From Streptomyces angustmyceticus (GTDB taxonomy: Bacteria > Actinomycetota > Actinomycetes > Streptomycetales > Streptomycetaceae), in the NCBI RefSeq assembly GCF_019933235.1, contig NZ_CP082945.1, positions 62,001 through 126,000 on the forward strand: 64,000 bases of DNA, in the 5' to 3' direction. This document shows positions 1-7,740 of this stretch, in pieces. Every line of letters begins with the position of its first letter. Position 1 is the first letter of the stretch. Made by a program: the position numbers and the translations under genes. Below the pieces are notes generated by a model. The model was not told the origin of the DNA. It searched no databases and saw only the letters and a list, made by a program, of their open reading frames with translations.

Positions 1-169
1 TCCGCCCCCTCGACCGACCCGTATCGGGTTTCTTTTTGCCCCTGGGAGGTTGTAGAACATACGGATCTGCACACGCATCTCATCGTGCGAACTGCGTGCG
101 GCGTTTCCGTCGAATGTGCGATAGAAATAAGAGAAAGAGCTCCACGTCATCCCAACAGAAGATTCCGGA

Positions 170-1174
170 ATGTCCGATACCGAACCTTACCGGGCTGTTA
201 CCGCGACAGATGTCGCTCGCGTTGCCGGTGTATCCCAGTCGACGGTTTCCCTGGTACTGAACGGAAAAGGCCGCGGCCGAATCAGCGACAAGACGGTGCG
301 ACGTGTTACCGAGACAGCCCAGCGGATGGGCTACCGCATCAATCAGTCGGCCCGCCATCTCCGATTGGGAACCAGTGGCACGGTCCTGCTGGCCGTCCCC
401 ACCCTCACCAACAACGCCTTCGCCGCCGTCCACGCGGGCGCGGCGCGCCGCGGCGCCGAACACGGCCTCGGCCTGGTGGTCTTCCCGCTCAGCGCCGAGG
501 ACGGGACCAGCCCGTTCTCCGCGCCGCAGCAGGCGCTCGACGGCGTGCTCGCGTGCTCGATGCCCGCGACCACCGTCTCCGACGTCAGCGCGGGGGTGCC
601 CCTGGTGGTCCTCGACGACGCGTCGGCGCCGGGCACGCCGGCCGTGACGATGGACGTCGGCGGAGGCATGGCGCTGGCCCTGAACCGGCTGCTCGCCCTC
701 GGGCACCGGCGCATCGCCCATGTACGGGCCGACCGCCCCGCGTGGACCTTCGAGCAGCGGGCGCAGACCTTCGATCTGGGGGTGCTCACCCGGCCCGACG
801 TGGTGGCCCAGCGGGTCACGTGCCCCTTCGCCCCGGCCCTCGTCAAGGAACGCATGATGCCGGTGCTGTCCGCGCCGGACCGGCCCACGGCCGTCGTCTG
901 CGACGACGACAACATGGCGACGGGGGTCTACTCGGCGGCGATGAGCCTCGGGCTGACCATCGGCACGGACCTGTCCGTGATCGGGTTCAACGACGCCCCC
1001 GCCGCCTCCCAGGCCACCCCCGGGCTGACCAGCGTCCACCTGCCGCTGGAGGAACTGGGCGACCGGGGGATGCGGGTGCTGGTCGGGCTGCGCGGCGGCG
1101 AGGCGGCGGAGTCGGAACCGCTGCCGGTGACCCTCGTCGAGCGGGACTCCATAGGGCCGGCGCCCCGGGGGTGA
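170..1174 (+). CDS. LacI-family transcriptional regulator (paralogue of the regulator at 11993-13012)
   Basis: A 334-residue LacI/GalR-type repressor. Residues about 12-35 form the helix-turn-helix (DVARVAGVSQSTVS) and are followed by the hinge helix region (ARHLRLG). A periplasmic-binding-protein-like effector domain follows, containing CDDDNMATGVYSAA and SVIGFNDAP, both typical of LacI proteins. The whole chain aligns with the LacI at 11993-13012 (shared blocks GAAR.GAE.G, PL..EDG, QA.DGVLAC), so the two are paralogues. It converges on the unknown gene of the hypEF operon with a 12-bp gap. It is probably the regulator of that cluster, acting at the palindromes near 6821 and 6918; this is inference. 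The effector is unknown. The ATG at 170 has only a weak ribosome site. Confidence 0.9.
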   Translation: MSDTEPYRAVTATDVARVAGVSQSTVSLVLNGKGRGRISDKTVRRVTETAQRMGYRINQSARHLRLGTSGTVLLAVPTLTNNAFAAVHAGAARRGAEHGLGLVVFPLSAEDGTSPFSAPQQALDGVLACSMPATTVSDVSAGVPLVVLDDASAPGTPAVTMDVGGGMALALNRLLALGHRRIAHVRADRPAWTFEQRAQTFDLGVLTRPDVVAQRVTCPFAPALVKERMMPVLSAPDRPTAVVCDDDNMATGVYSAAMSLGLTIGTDLSVIGFNDAPAASQATPGLTSVHLPLEELGDRGMRVLVGLRGGEAAESEPLPVTLVERDSIGPAPRG

Positions 1175-1186
1175 GGGGCCGCGCGC

Positions 1187-2647
1187 TCACACCCAGTCGT
1201 GGACGAGCGTGGCGGCCTCGTCGAAGCCGGTCCGCTCCGCGAGCCGCTTCTCCTTGGGGATGTAGGAGTTCGCGAACAGGTCGTAGACGCCGCCGGATCC
1301 CACGGAGAGCAGGTCGTTCAACGGGGTACGGAGCACGCTGTCGACATACGTCGCGTCCACGCCGCCCGCACTCATGACGTCGGCGGCGTAGCACGTCGTC
1401 AGCGTGGGTCCGGTCCGTTCGAAGAACACCGGGGTGCCCGCGATCATGCCGGTGACATCGACCTCGTCGAGGAGCCGGGCCTCCTCGGCCGGGCCGTGGC
1501 GGTCGAGCAGGGTGCGCCACCCGTCCCTGAGCTGTGTGGTGTAGACGAGGGAGCCGGGGCCGACGAGTGGCCTGATGCCCGCGAAGAGCAGCAGGGTCAT
1601 GTACAGCGCCACCGAGGGGACGAGGTCCTCGCGGTGCAGCGCCTCGCGCAGCGCCTCCCGTTCCAGGGGAATGCGCAGGTGGGCGAAGCGTTCGTCGGCC
1701 GGCACGAGCGCGTTGCCCTGTACGTACAGCCGCAGGAGCCCCGGTCGGCGGGGGTGCCGCAGCCAGAAGAAGTGGGTGCCTTTCCCCGCGGCCTCGTCCC
1801 AGGCCACCACGACCCCGCGAAAGGTGTCGAGGACCCGCTGCCGCTGTGCGGGGTCGAGCAGGGCCGTGGAAAGCCAGCTCTCCTCCGCCAGCAACTCGAT
1901 CAGGCTTTCCCTGGCCACGTCCTCGGCGCCGGCATAGAGCAAATCCGGAATGTGCGGCCGCAGTTCTTCCGAGAAGAGCCGGGGCCAGGTCCCGTGCACG
2001 ACGGTCGCCAGCTGATCTCGATGTACGGTACAGCCGGAATGATCAAGTCCGTTGAGGAGTTGCTGATACTCCTCCAGGAAATCCTGGTCGTCGGGTGCGA
2101 AAGCGGACCAGCGCTTGAGTGATCGGAGCCGTTCTACGAAGTCGAAGGGCCGCGGCGGGAGGTAGTACATGACGTCCCGGTGTTCTTTCGCCGAGAAGTA
2201 GGGGATGTCCGTGCCGCGGAAGCGGAACCCGTTTCTCATGTAGTGGTTGCTGGGGTTGACGTTGCTGCACGACAACGTGACGATCGGCGCCGCCGGCCGG
2301 CCGGAGAGCAGCCGGCCCGCATTCGCGATGATGTTGGTGCCCAGCAGCAGCGGATGGTTGAGCAATTGATGGTGGTCGACGATGTTCACGGCCCGGATGT
2401 CCTGGGCCGTGACGGTGTCCGCGGGGCCGCCGGGCCCGAACGCCCGGCCCAGTACCCGCCGTACGGACCGCGCGATCAGCTCCTGTCGTGCCGCGTGTTC
2501 GGGGGCGACGGCAGAGGTGGGGGACAGCGCCTTCGCGTACTCCCCCAGTGGCCGGTCGTCCTCGAAGTACGGGGCCATGTCGGGCACAAATGTGCGGAGC
2601 TGTCCGACGACGGCGTCCAAGGCCGCCCGCACCCGCTGTTCGTCCAT
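1187..2647 (-). CDS. unrecognised 486-residue protein, last gene of the hypE-hypF operon
   Basis: I do not recognise this family. The protein is soluble-looking, with no signal peptide or membrane helix. Residues about 107-160 are the most distinctive part: VDHHQLLNHPLLLGTNII, then LSCSNVNPSNHYMRNGF, a stretch dense in His, Asn and Cys that could form an active or metal site. It begins 10 bp after the hypF stop with a GAGGCGG ribosome site, so it is co-transcribed with the oxidase, hypE and hypF. Its position suggests that it accepts or transfers the one-carbon unit made by HypE/HypF, or finishes the product. That is inference from context only. There is a faint resemblance in layout (Gln/His-His-Pro-x3-G) to BshC-type ligases, too weak to use. 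Confidence 0.8.
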   Translation of the reverse strand: MDEQRVRAALDAVVGQLRTFVPDMAPYFEDDRPLGEYAKALSPTSAVAPEHAARQELIARSVRRVLGRAFGPGGPADTVTAQDIRAVNIVDHHQLLNHPLLLGTNIIANAGRLLSGRPAAPIVTLSCSNVNPSNHYMRNGFRFRGTDIPYFSAKEHRDVMYYLPPRPFDFVERLRSLKRWSAFAPDDQDFLEEYQQLLNGLDHSGCTVHRDQLATVVHGTWPRLFSEELRPHIPDLLYAGAEDVARESLIELLAEESWLSTALLDPAQRQRVLDTFRGVVVAWDEAAGKGTHFFWLRHPRRPGLLRLYVQGNALVPADERFAHLRIPLEREALREALHREDLVPSVALYMTLLLFAGIRPLVGPGSLVYTTQLRDGWRTLLDRHGPAEEARLLDEVDVTGMIAGTPVFFERTGPTLTTCYAADVMSAGGVDATYVDSVLRTPLNDLLSVGSGGVYDLFANSYIPKEKRLAERTGFDEAATLVHDWV

Positions 2648-2657
2648 TGCCGCCTCG

Positions 2658-4973
2658 TCAGTTCGTTGCGTCCTTCGCGACGGCCCGGGCGGCCGCCACC
2701 ATTGCCTGTCCCACGGAGATGCCGCCGTCGTTGGGGGGTATCCGCCGGTGGGTGTGGACCCGCAGTCCGGCGGCGGTCAGTTCCTGTTCCGTGCGTACCA
2801 GCAGGTGCTGGTTGAGGAACACCCCGCCGCTCAGGACGACATCGGGCAGTCCGTGGGTGCGGGACAGGCGCAGGCAGACCTCCACCACGGCGTGCACGAT
2901 GCTCTCATGGAACGCACGGCTCAACTCGGCGGTGCCGCGCCGCTCCGTGAGACCGGTCAGCAGGGATTCCAGCCAGGGCCGGTGGTCGACGACCAGGCGC
3001 CCGTCCTCGTCGTCCAGCCGCAGCGGCCAGGGTGTCGCCGGGGTGTGGTCCCATGCGATGAGCTGTTCCAGTTCGATGGCGGCCTGGCCCTCGTAGCCCA
3101 CCTCCTCGCACACGCCGAGCAGTGCGGAGTATCCGTCGAAGAGGCGGCCCATGCTGGAGGTCAGCGGGGCGTGGAGGCCGCGTTCGGTCATCTTCATCAG
3201 GACGCCGACCTCGAACGGGTCGCGGTTTTGCACCAGCGGGATCGGGAGGGACGCGGCGTCCCGGCCGAAGTACTGGGTGAGCAGGGCGATCGCCACCCGG
3301 GCCGGTTCCCGGACGGCCTTGTCGCCGCCGGGCAGCCGGAAGCGCGCGAGGTGTCCGGCCCGCTCGAACCCGCGGTAGTCGCCGACGAGGAACTCGCCGC
3401 CCCAGATGGTGCCGTCGGTGCCGTAGCCGGTGCCGTCGAAGATCACGCCGAGGACCGGGCGGTCCAGGCCGTTGTCGGCCATGCAGGACGCCATGTGCGC
3501 GTGGTGGTGCTGGACGGCGACCGGCTCCATGTCCGCGCAGGAGCGGGCGTAGCGGGTGCTGTGGAAGTCCGGGTGCAGGTCGTGCGCGACGTAGCGGGGG
3601 GTGACGTCGAAGATCCCGCGCAGGTGGCTGATGGTGTCCGCGAAGAACCGCTGGTTCCCCGGCGACTTGAGGTCCCCGATGTGCTGCCCGACATGGAGCG
3701 AGGTGCCGGCGCCGAGGCACGCGGTGTTCTTGAGTTCGGCGCCGACGGCGAGGACCGGGGGCAGCTCGAAGGGGGCCGGCAGGGGGTCGGGGACGAATCC
3801 GCGTGCCCGGCGCAGGAGGACCGTCGCGGGTCCCTCCGCGCGGTGCACGACCCGGGCGATGGAGTCGTCCACCCGGGTATGGATCGCGCGGTCGTGGACG
3901 AGGAAGGCGTCCGCCAGGCCCTGGAGGGTGCCGAGGGCCTCCTCCTCCGTGCGGGCCATGGGCTCGTCGGGGGCGTTGCCGCTGGTGGCGATGAGGACGC
4001 CGGCGGTGTCGGCGAGCAGGAGGTGCTGCAACGGCGTGGTCGGCAGCATGAACCCCAGCGTGGGGGATCCGGGGGCCACGTCCGGTGACAGGCCGCCGTC
4101 CTGGCGGGCCCGGAGCAGGACGATGGGCCGCGCCGGGGATTCCAGCAGCCGGGTCTCCTCCGCGTCGAGGTGGGCGTGGCGGGCCACCGTCGCGCTGTCG
4201 GTGGCCAGCAGGGCGAGGGGTTTGGTGCTGCGTTCCTTGCGGGAGCGCAGCTCGCGCACCGCGGCGGGCAGGTAGGGGTCGGCCATGAGCTGGTAGCCGC
4301 CGAGCGCCTTGACGGCCAGGATCTGGCCGTCGCGCAGCATCCGGGCCGCGGTGCCGACCGGGTCGTCGCCGCCCTTGTCCGTGCCGTCCGCCGACAGCAG
4401 CCGGACCCGGGGGCCGCAGGACCAGCAGGCGTTGGGCTGGGCGTGGAAGCGGCGGTCGGCCGGGGAGTCGTACTCCTGTTGGCAGGCCGGGCACATCACG
4501 AAGTCCGCCATGGTCGTCAGCGGCCGGTCGTAGGGCAGGCCCTTGATGATGCTGTAACGGGGCCCGCAGTTGGTGCAGTTGATGAGGGGGTAGCGGTGGC
4601 GGCGGTCGCCGGGGTCGGTCAGCTCGGCGACGCAGTCCGCGCAGACGAGGCTGTCGGGGGTGACGAGTCCTCCCCGGCCGCCGTCGGGGCGGCTCTGCCG
4701 GATGGCGAAGGCGGAACTCCCGTCCCGCAGCGGCTCCTCGGCCACCACCTCGCAGGAGTCGATGCGCGCGAGGCCCGGCAGCTCCGCGTAGAGGTCGGTG
4801 TGGAAGGCGTCCGCCGCGGTGCGGAGCCCTTCGAGGCAGATGGTGACGCCCCGCGTGTCGTTGAGCACCCAGCCGCCCAGCAGGTGCCGGGTGGCCAGGC
4901 GGTAGACGAAGGGCCGGAACCCCACCCCCTGGACGAACCCGGTGACCCGCAGGGTGCGGCGCACCGCCGCCAT
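2658..4973 (-). CDS. hypF: HypF carbamoyltransferase
   Basis: HypF uses carbamoyl phosphate and ATP to make carbamoyl-adenylate and puts the carbamoyl group on the C-terminal cysteine of HypE. All HypF domains are visible in the 771 residues: an acylphosphatase domain with VQGVGFRP (Arg20); two zinc fingers with CxxC pairs at 111/114, 133/136, 161/164 and 183/186; a YrdC-like domain around residues 195-380; and a Kae1-like domain with the metal motif HHHAH at 489-493. The longer open frame reaches 5339, but the ATG at 4973 shares its A with the hypE stop (TGATG), and the protein then starts right at the acylphosphatase domain. The enzyme looks fully functional. No hydrogenase genes are in the window, so its product must be used elsewhere or by this cluster. 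Confidence 0.95.
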   Translation of the reverse strand: MAAVRRTLRVTGFVQGVGFRPFVYRLATRHLLGGWVLNDTRGVTICLEGLRTAADAFHTDLYAELPGLARIDSCEVVAEEPLRDGSSAFAIRQSRPDGGRGGLVTPDSLVCADCVAELTDPGDRRHRYPLINCTNCGPRYSIIKGLPYDRPLTTMADFVMCPACQQEYDSPADRRFHAQPNACWSCGPRVRLLSADGTDKGGDDPVGTAARMLRDGQILAVKALGGYQLMADPYLPAAVRELRSRKERSTKPLALLATDSATVARHAHLDAEETRLLESPARPIVLLRARQDGGLSPDVAPGSPTLGFMLPTTPLQHLLLADTAGVLIATSGNAPDEPMARTEEEALGTLQGLADAFLVHDRAIHTRVDDSIARVVHRAEGPATVLLRRARGFVPDPLPAPFELPPVLAVGAELKNTACLGAGTSLHVGQHIGDLKSPGNQRFFADTISHLRGIFDVTPRYVAHDLHPDFHSTRYARSCADMEPVAVQHHHAHMASCMADNGLDRPVLGVIFDGTGYGTDGTIWGGEFLVGDYRGFERAGHLARFRLPGGDKAVREPARVAIALLTQYFGRDAASLPIPLVQNRDPFEVGVLMKMTERGLHAPLTSSMGRLFDGYSALLGVCEEVGYEGQAAIELEQLIAWDHTPATPWPLRLDDEDGRLVVDHRPWLESLLTGLTERRGTAELSRAFHESIVHAVVEVCLRLSRTHGLPDVVLSGGVFLNQHLLVRTEQELTAAGLRVHTHRRIPPNDGGISVGQAMVAAARAVAKDATN

Positions 4974-5983
4974 CAGCACAGCCTCGGCAGCTGGGCACCG
5001 TAGAGCAGGTCCACGGTCTTCTCGCGGCCGTCGGTGCCGGTCATCCGGACGGTCCCCGGCTCGCCGTCGACGACGCGGCCGACGACCGCCGCGCGCTTGG
5101 TCTCGTCGTGGCCGTGCAGGGCCTTGAGTGCGGCTTCGGTGTGCTGCGGGGAGACGACGAGGCAGAGGTTGCCCTCGTTGGCGAGGTACATCACGTCGAC
5201 GCCCAGCATGTCCGCGGCCATGGCGGTCTCCGGCCGGACGGGCAGGTCCGGCTGGGAGAGCAGCAGGGCGGCCTGCGACGCCTGGGCGAACTCGTTGACG
5301 ACCGTGCCCAGGCCCCCTCGGGTCACGTCCCGGATGCACCGCACGCCCTCGCCGCAGGCGTCGAGGACGTCGGCGATCACATGGTTGAGCACCGCGCAGT
5401 CGCTGCGCACCCGGTGTTCGAACCCGAGGCCCTCCCGCTGGGAGAGGAGGTGGATGCTGTGGTCGCCGAGGTAGCCGGTGACGATGATGTCGTCACCGGT
5501 GCGCAGGGACCGGCTGGACAGGTGCAGGGGGCGTTCGAGCACCCCCACGCCCGTGGTGTTCAGGAAGATGCCGTCCGCTTCCCCGCGCCGTACGACCTTG
5601 GTGTCGCCGGCGACGATGTGCACCCCCGCCGACGCCGCGGTGTCCCGTACGGAGTGCAGGATCCGCCGGAAGTCCGCCAGGGCGAACCCCTCTTCGAGGA
5701 CGACCGCGAGCGTGAGGTAGAGCGGGCGGGAGCCGCTGACGGCAAGGTCGTTGACCGTGCCGGCGACGGCTATCTTCCCGATGTCGCCACCGTCGAAGAA
5801 CAGCGGTTCCACGACGAAGGAGTCGGTCGTGACGGCGATCCGCCTGCCGGGGAGTTCCAGCAGGGCGCTGTCCTCCATTTCGCCGATGTAGGTGTCGCCG
5901 AGAATCGAGGCGATGGTGTCGGAGATGAGCTCCTGGCTCATCCCGCCACCCGCGCCATGGTCCAGGACCACGCTCTTCGTCAC
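4973..5983 (-). CDS. hypE: HypE, carbamoyl-dehydrating (cyano-forming) protein
   Basis: HypE is a PurM/SelD-superfamily ATPase. It dehydrates the carbamoyl group on its last cysteine to a thiocyanate, the source of the cyanide ligands in [NiFe]-hydrogenase. The 336-residue protein has the usual N-terminus (LDHGAGGGMSQELI), the TTDSFVVEPLFFDGGDIG block and DVTRGGLGTVVNE. It ends in PRLC, matching the family's PR(I/L)C tail with the acceptor cysteine as the final residue (336), so it should be chemically competent. It starts at a GTG with AGGAGG 8 bases upstream, and its stop overlaps the hypF start. HypC and HypD, which take the cyanide in hydrogenase maturation, are absent from the window. 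Confidence 0.95.
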   Translation of the reverse strand: MTKSVVLDHGAGGGMSQELISDTIASILGDTYIGEMEDSALLELPGRRIAVTTDSFVVEPLFFDGGDIGKIAVAGTVNDLAVSGSRPLYLTLAVVLEEGFALADFRRILHSVRDTAASAGVHIVAGDTKVVRRGEADGIFLNTTGVGVLERPLHLSSRSLRTGDDIIVTGYLGDHSIHLLSQREGLGFEHRVRSDCAVLNHVIADVLDACGEGVRCIRDVTRGGLGTVVNEFAQASQAALLLSQPDLPVRPETAMAADMLGVDVMYLANEGNLCLVVSPQHTEAALKALHGHDETKRAAVVGRVVDGEPGTVRMTGTDGREKTVDLLYGAQLPRLC

Positions 5984-6017
5984 GCGCCGGCCTCCTGTGG
6001 TGGTTGCGGTCGTCGGA

Positions 6018-6731
6018 TCAGGCGGCGGAGAGGACGGAGTGTCCCAGGGACTTGTTCAGCAACGCGTCCCACCACACCCGCATGACGCGGATGGCGTCCA
6101 GGGCTCCCTTGCGGACCTCGTCCATGTCGATCGGTTCGCCGTCGCCGTCCGCGGCGTCCGGTCCGAGGTCCACGAACGCGGCCAGGCCGTCCTTGTGGCC
6201 CTGCTCGACGCCGTCCTCCAGGTGGATGTCGTGGAAGCGCTTGATGAGGCTGCCGTCGTAGGTGAAGCCGCGGCGGTCGCAGATCTCCTTGCAGATCTCG
6301 TAGAGGACCTCGTGCTCGAAGATCGCGGCGGTCTCGGTGGCGTAGAGCGAGCCCAGGGCGCGCGAGGGGTTGGGGGCGCACAGGGCGTCGACGTCCGCCA
6401 GGAAGCGGGTCGTCGGGAGGAACTCCACCCGCTCGTCCATGTCGGTGCCGGCCTCCAGCATGCCCTTCTTGTACATCGGGGCGTGGCCGTCCTCCTCGTC
6501 CACGTTGCGCTGGAGCTCCACCGAGACGCCCTTGTCGGCCAGCTTCTTGGTGCAGTCCACGGCCTTCTGCAGCAGGCCCTTGTTGGCGAAGGAGAACTGG
6601 TAGTGCTCCATGACGAGCCACTCCAGCGCCGCGGTGTCGGCCTTCGGGAGGGTCGTGAGCAGCTGGTCCTTCACGGCGTTGGTGAAGGCGTCGTTCTCGG
6701 CGTCGATCTGTACGGAAAGGCGCTCGGCCAT
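6018..6731 (-). CDS. haem-oxygenase-like diiron oxidase candidate (PqqC/DUF3865-like)
   Basis: A 237-residue all-helical protein, first gene of the hypEF operon. It resembles the haem-oxygenase-like domain oxidases, non-haem diiron enzymes of natural product pathways that do N-oxygenation, C-C cleavage or fragmentation. Possible metal ligands occur in the usual order: E42 in MEHYQFSF, E79/E80 and H83 in DEEDGHAPMY, E133/E139 in ATETAAIFEHE, and a His/Glu-rich last helix with H167, H170, E176 and H179 (HLEDGVEQGHKDGL). The spacing is not exactly the H-x3-D-x2-H of the CADD type, so the ligand set is inferred. GAGAAGAGG lies upstream of the ATG. The substrate is unknown; an amine or guanidine is plausible given the neighbouring cysteine hydrolase and ureohydrolase. 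Confidence 0.65.
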   Translation of the reverse strand: MAERLSVQIDAENDAFTNAVKDQLLTTLPKADTAALEWLVMEHYQFSFANKGLLQKAVDCTKKLADKGVSVELQRNVDEEDGHAPMYKKGMLEAGTDMDERVEFLPTTRFLADVDALCAPNPSRALGSLYATETAAIFEHEVLYEICKEICDRRGFTYDGSLIKRFHDIHLEDGVEQGHKDGLAAFVDLGPDAADGDGEPIDMDEVRKGALDAIRVMRVWWDALLNKSLGHSVLSAA

Positions 6732-6814
6732 GGCAAGCCTCTTCTCTCGGGAGATGGCGGAAGGGGACGTGCGAAACAGGGGCGGCGGGTGGGGCCCGGC
6801 GCCTGCTGTGTCGC

Positions 6815-6844
6815 AGATTAGTCATACGCATGACTGAAGAACAA
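6815..6844 (-). promoter_or_regulatory. promoter of the oxidase-hypE-hypF operon with LacI-type operator in its spacer
   Basis: On the minus strand, TTGTTC (6844-6839) and TAATCT (6820-6815) are separated by 18 bases. The spacer contains GTCATACGCATGAC (6821-6834), a 14-bp palindrome with one mismatched pair. It matches the operators in front of the nucleoside operon (ATCATACGTATGAT). A repressor bound there would block polymerase. The hexamers are approximate, so the promoter is a prediction; the palindrome is directly visible. Confidence 0.6.
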
Positions 6845-6900
6845 GGGGTGGCTTTGGCATCAACTCAGCTTCTGAGCATCAGGTTTGACGGCCGAAAAGT

Positions 6901-6932
6901 TTGACCCATTGCGAATGGTCATTCGTATGACT
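6901..6932 (+). promoter_or_regulatory. second LacI-type operator, overlapping the predicted plus-strand promoter
   Basis: GTCATTCGTATGAC at 6918-6931 is the second copy of the palindrome in this divergent region, centred 97 bp from the first. TTGACC (6901-6906) and TATGAC (6926-6931), 19 bases apart, could be the promoter of the cysteine hydrolase operon, with the operator covering the -10 element. Two operators 97 bp apart would allow a DNA loop by a tetrameric LacI protein; this is inference. Confidence 0.55.
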
Positions 6933-6995
6933 ACGCTCGCCGTCGACTGACCGACCGCTTCGAGAACCTCCAACTCCCCGAACCAGGGAAGGCGC

Positions 6996-7580
6996 ATGCC
7001 CCGATACGCGATCCTCACCAACGACCTCCAGCGCGACCTGGTCGACAAGAACGAGCAGCGCAAGGCGAACGTGGAGAAGATGACTCCCGCCTTCCAGGAG
7101 TTCCTGAGCCGGATGCGGGAACTCCAGGTCACGGTGATCCATCTGCAGCTGGTCTACGACGAGGACGACAAGAAGATCGAGTACCACGACGGCCGGATCC
7201 CCGTGCTGCGCGGCACCCCCGGGGCCGAGCTGCTCCCGGAGTTCGTGGAGCCCGGCGACCTCGTCATGGAGAAGAAGAAGGACAGCGGCTTCTTCGAGAC
7301 GGACCTCCACGACTACCTGCAGAAGAACGACATCGACACCGTGATCATCACGGGGATGCAGGCGCAGGTCTGCATCCAGACAACCGCGGCGGACGCGCAC
7401 TTCCGCGGCTACAACGTGGTCGTGCCCTCCGACGGCGTGGTCTCCACCCGCGACGAGGACCGCACCCGGGCCCTGGAGTGGCTGGCGTCCTACTGCGCCG
7501 TGGTGGCCCCGATGACCGAGGTGACCCGGCGGATCAGCAGCGACGAGGGGTTCGACTTCTCGGTGGCCGCGCTGCCCTGA
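6996..7580 (+). CDS. isochorismatase/nicotinamidase-type cysteine hydrolase
   Basis: A 194-residue member of the cysteine hydrolase superfamily (isochorismatase, nicotinamidase, N-carbamoylsarcosine amidase, ureidoacrylate hydrolase). The catalytic triad is visible: Asp10 in LTNDLQRDL, a lysine among K93-K95, and Cys126 in GMQAQVCIQTTAADA. Members that cleave carbamoyl or ureido groups would fit a cluster that also has HypF, HypE and a ureohydrolase, but the substrate cannot be read from sequence. It is the first gene of the plus-strand operon, 264 bp from the divergent oxidase gene, with GGGAAGG upstream of its ATG. A role in self-protection is also possible. Confidence 0.85.
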   Translation: MPRYAILTNDLQRDLVDKNEQRKANVEKMTPAFQEFLSRMRELQVTVIHLQLVYDEDDKKIEYHDGRIPVLRGTPGAELLPEFVEPGDLVMEKKKDSGFFETDLHDYLQKNDIDTVIITGMQAQVCIQTTAADAHFRGYNVVVPSDGVVSTRDEDRTRALEWLASYCAVVAPMTEVTRRISSDEGFDFSVAALP

Positions 7581-7740
7581 GGCGCACCCGCCCCAGGACG
7601 GCACCCGCCGCCGGCCCGTTCGGACGGCCGTTTTCGCAGATCAACCGCACACCGCGGGAGCAGCATCCGGCGCGCCGCCGACACCGTCACCGTGCCCGGC
7701 TCCGGCGAGCTCCCGCGCGCAATCCTTGAGGAGGCGTCCC

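Noticed and set aside
2382..4088. A 568-codon plus-strand frame and other long frames opposite hypF
   Set aside because: They are high-GC shadows; the minus strand has full HypF motifs over the same bases.
4974..5339. N-terminal extension of hypF to 5339
   Set aside because: The extension lies inside hypE, has random-looking Arg/Pro-rich sequence, and the ATG at 4973 gives the normal HypF start.
1187..5983. Reading hypE-hypF as ordinary hydrogenase maturation
   Set aside because: No hydrogenase subunit and no hypA, hypB, hypC or hypD is in the window, and the operon partners are metabolite-type enzymes. It remains possible that a distant hydrogenase uses them.
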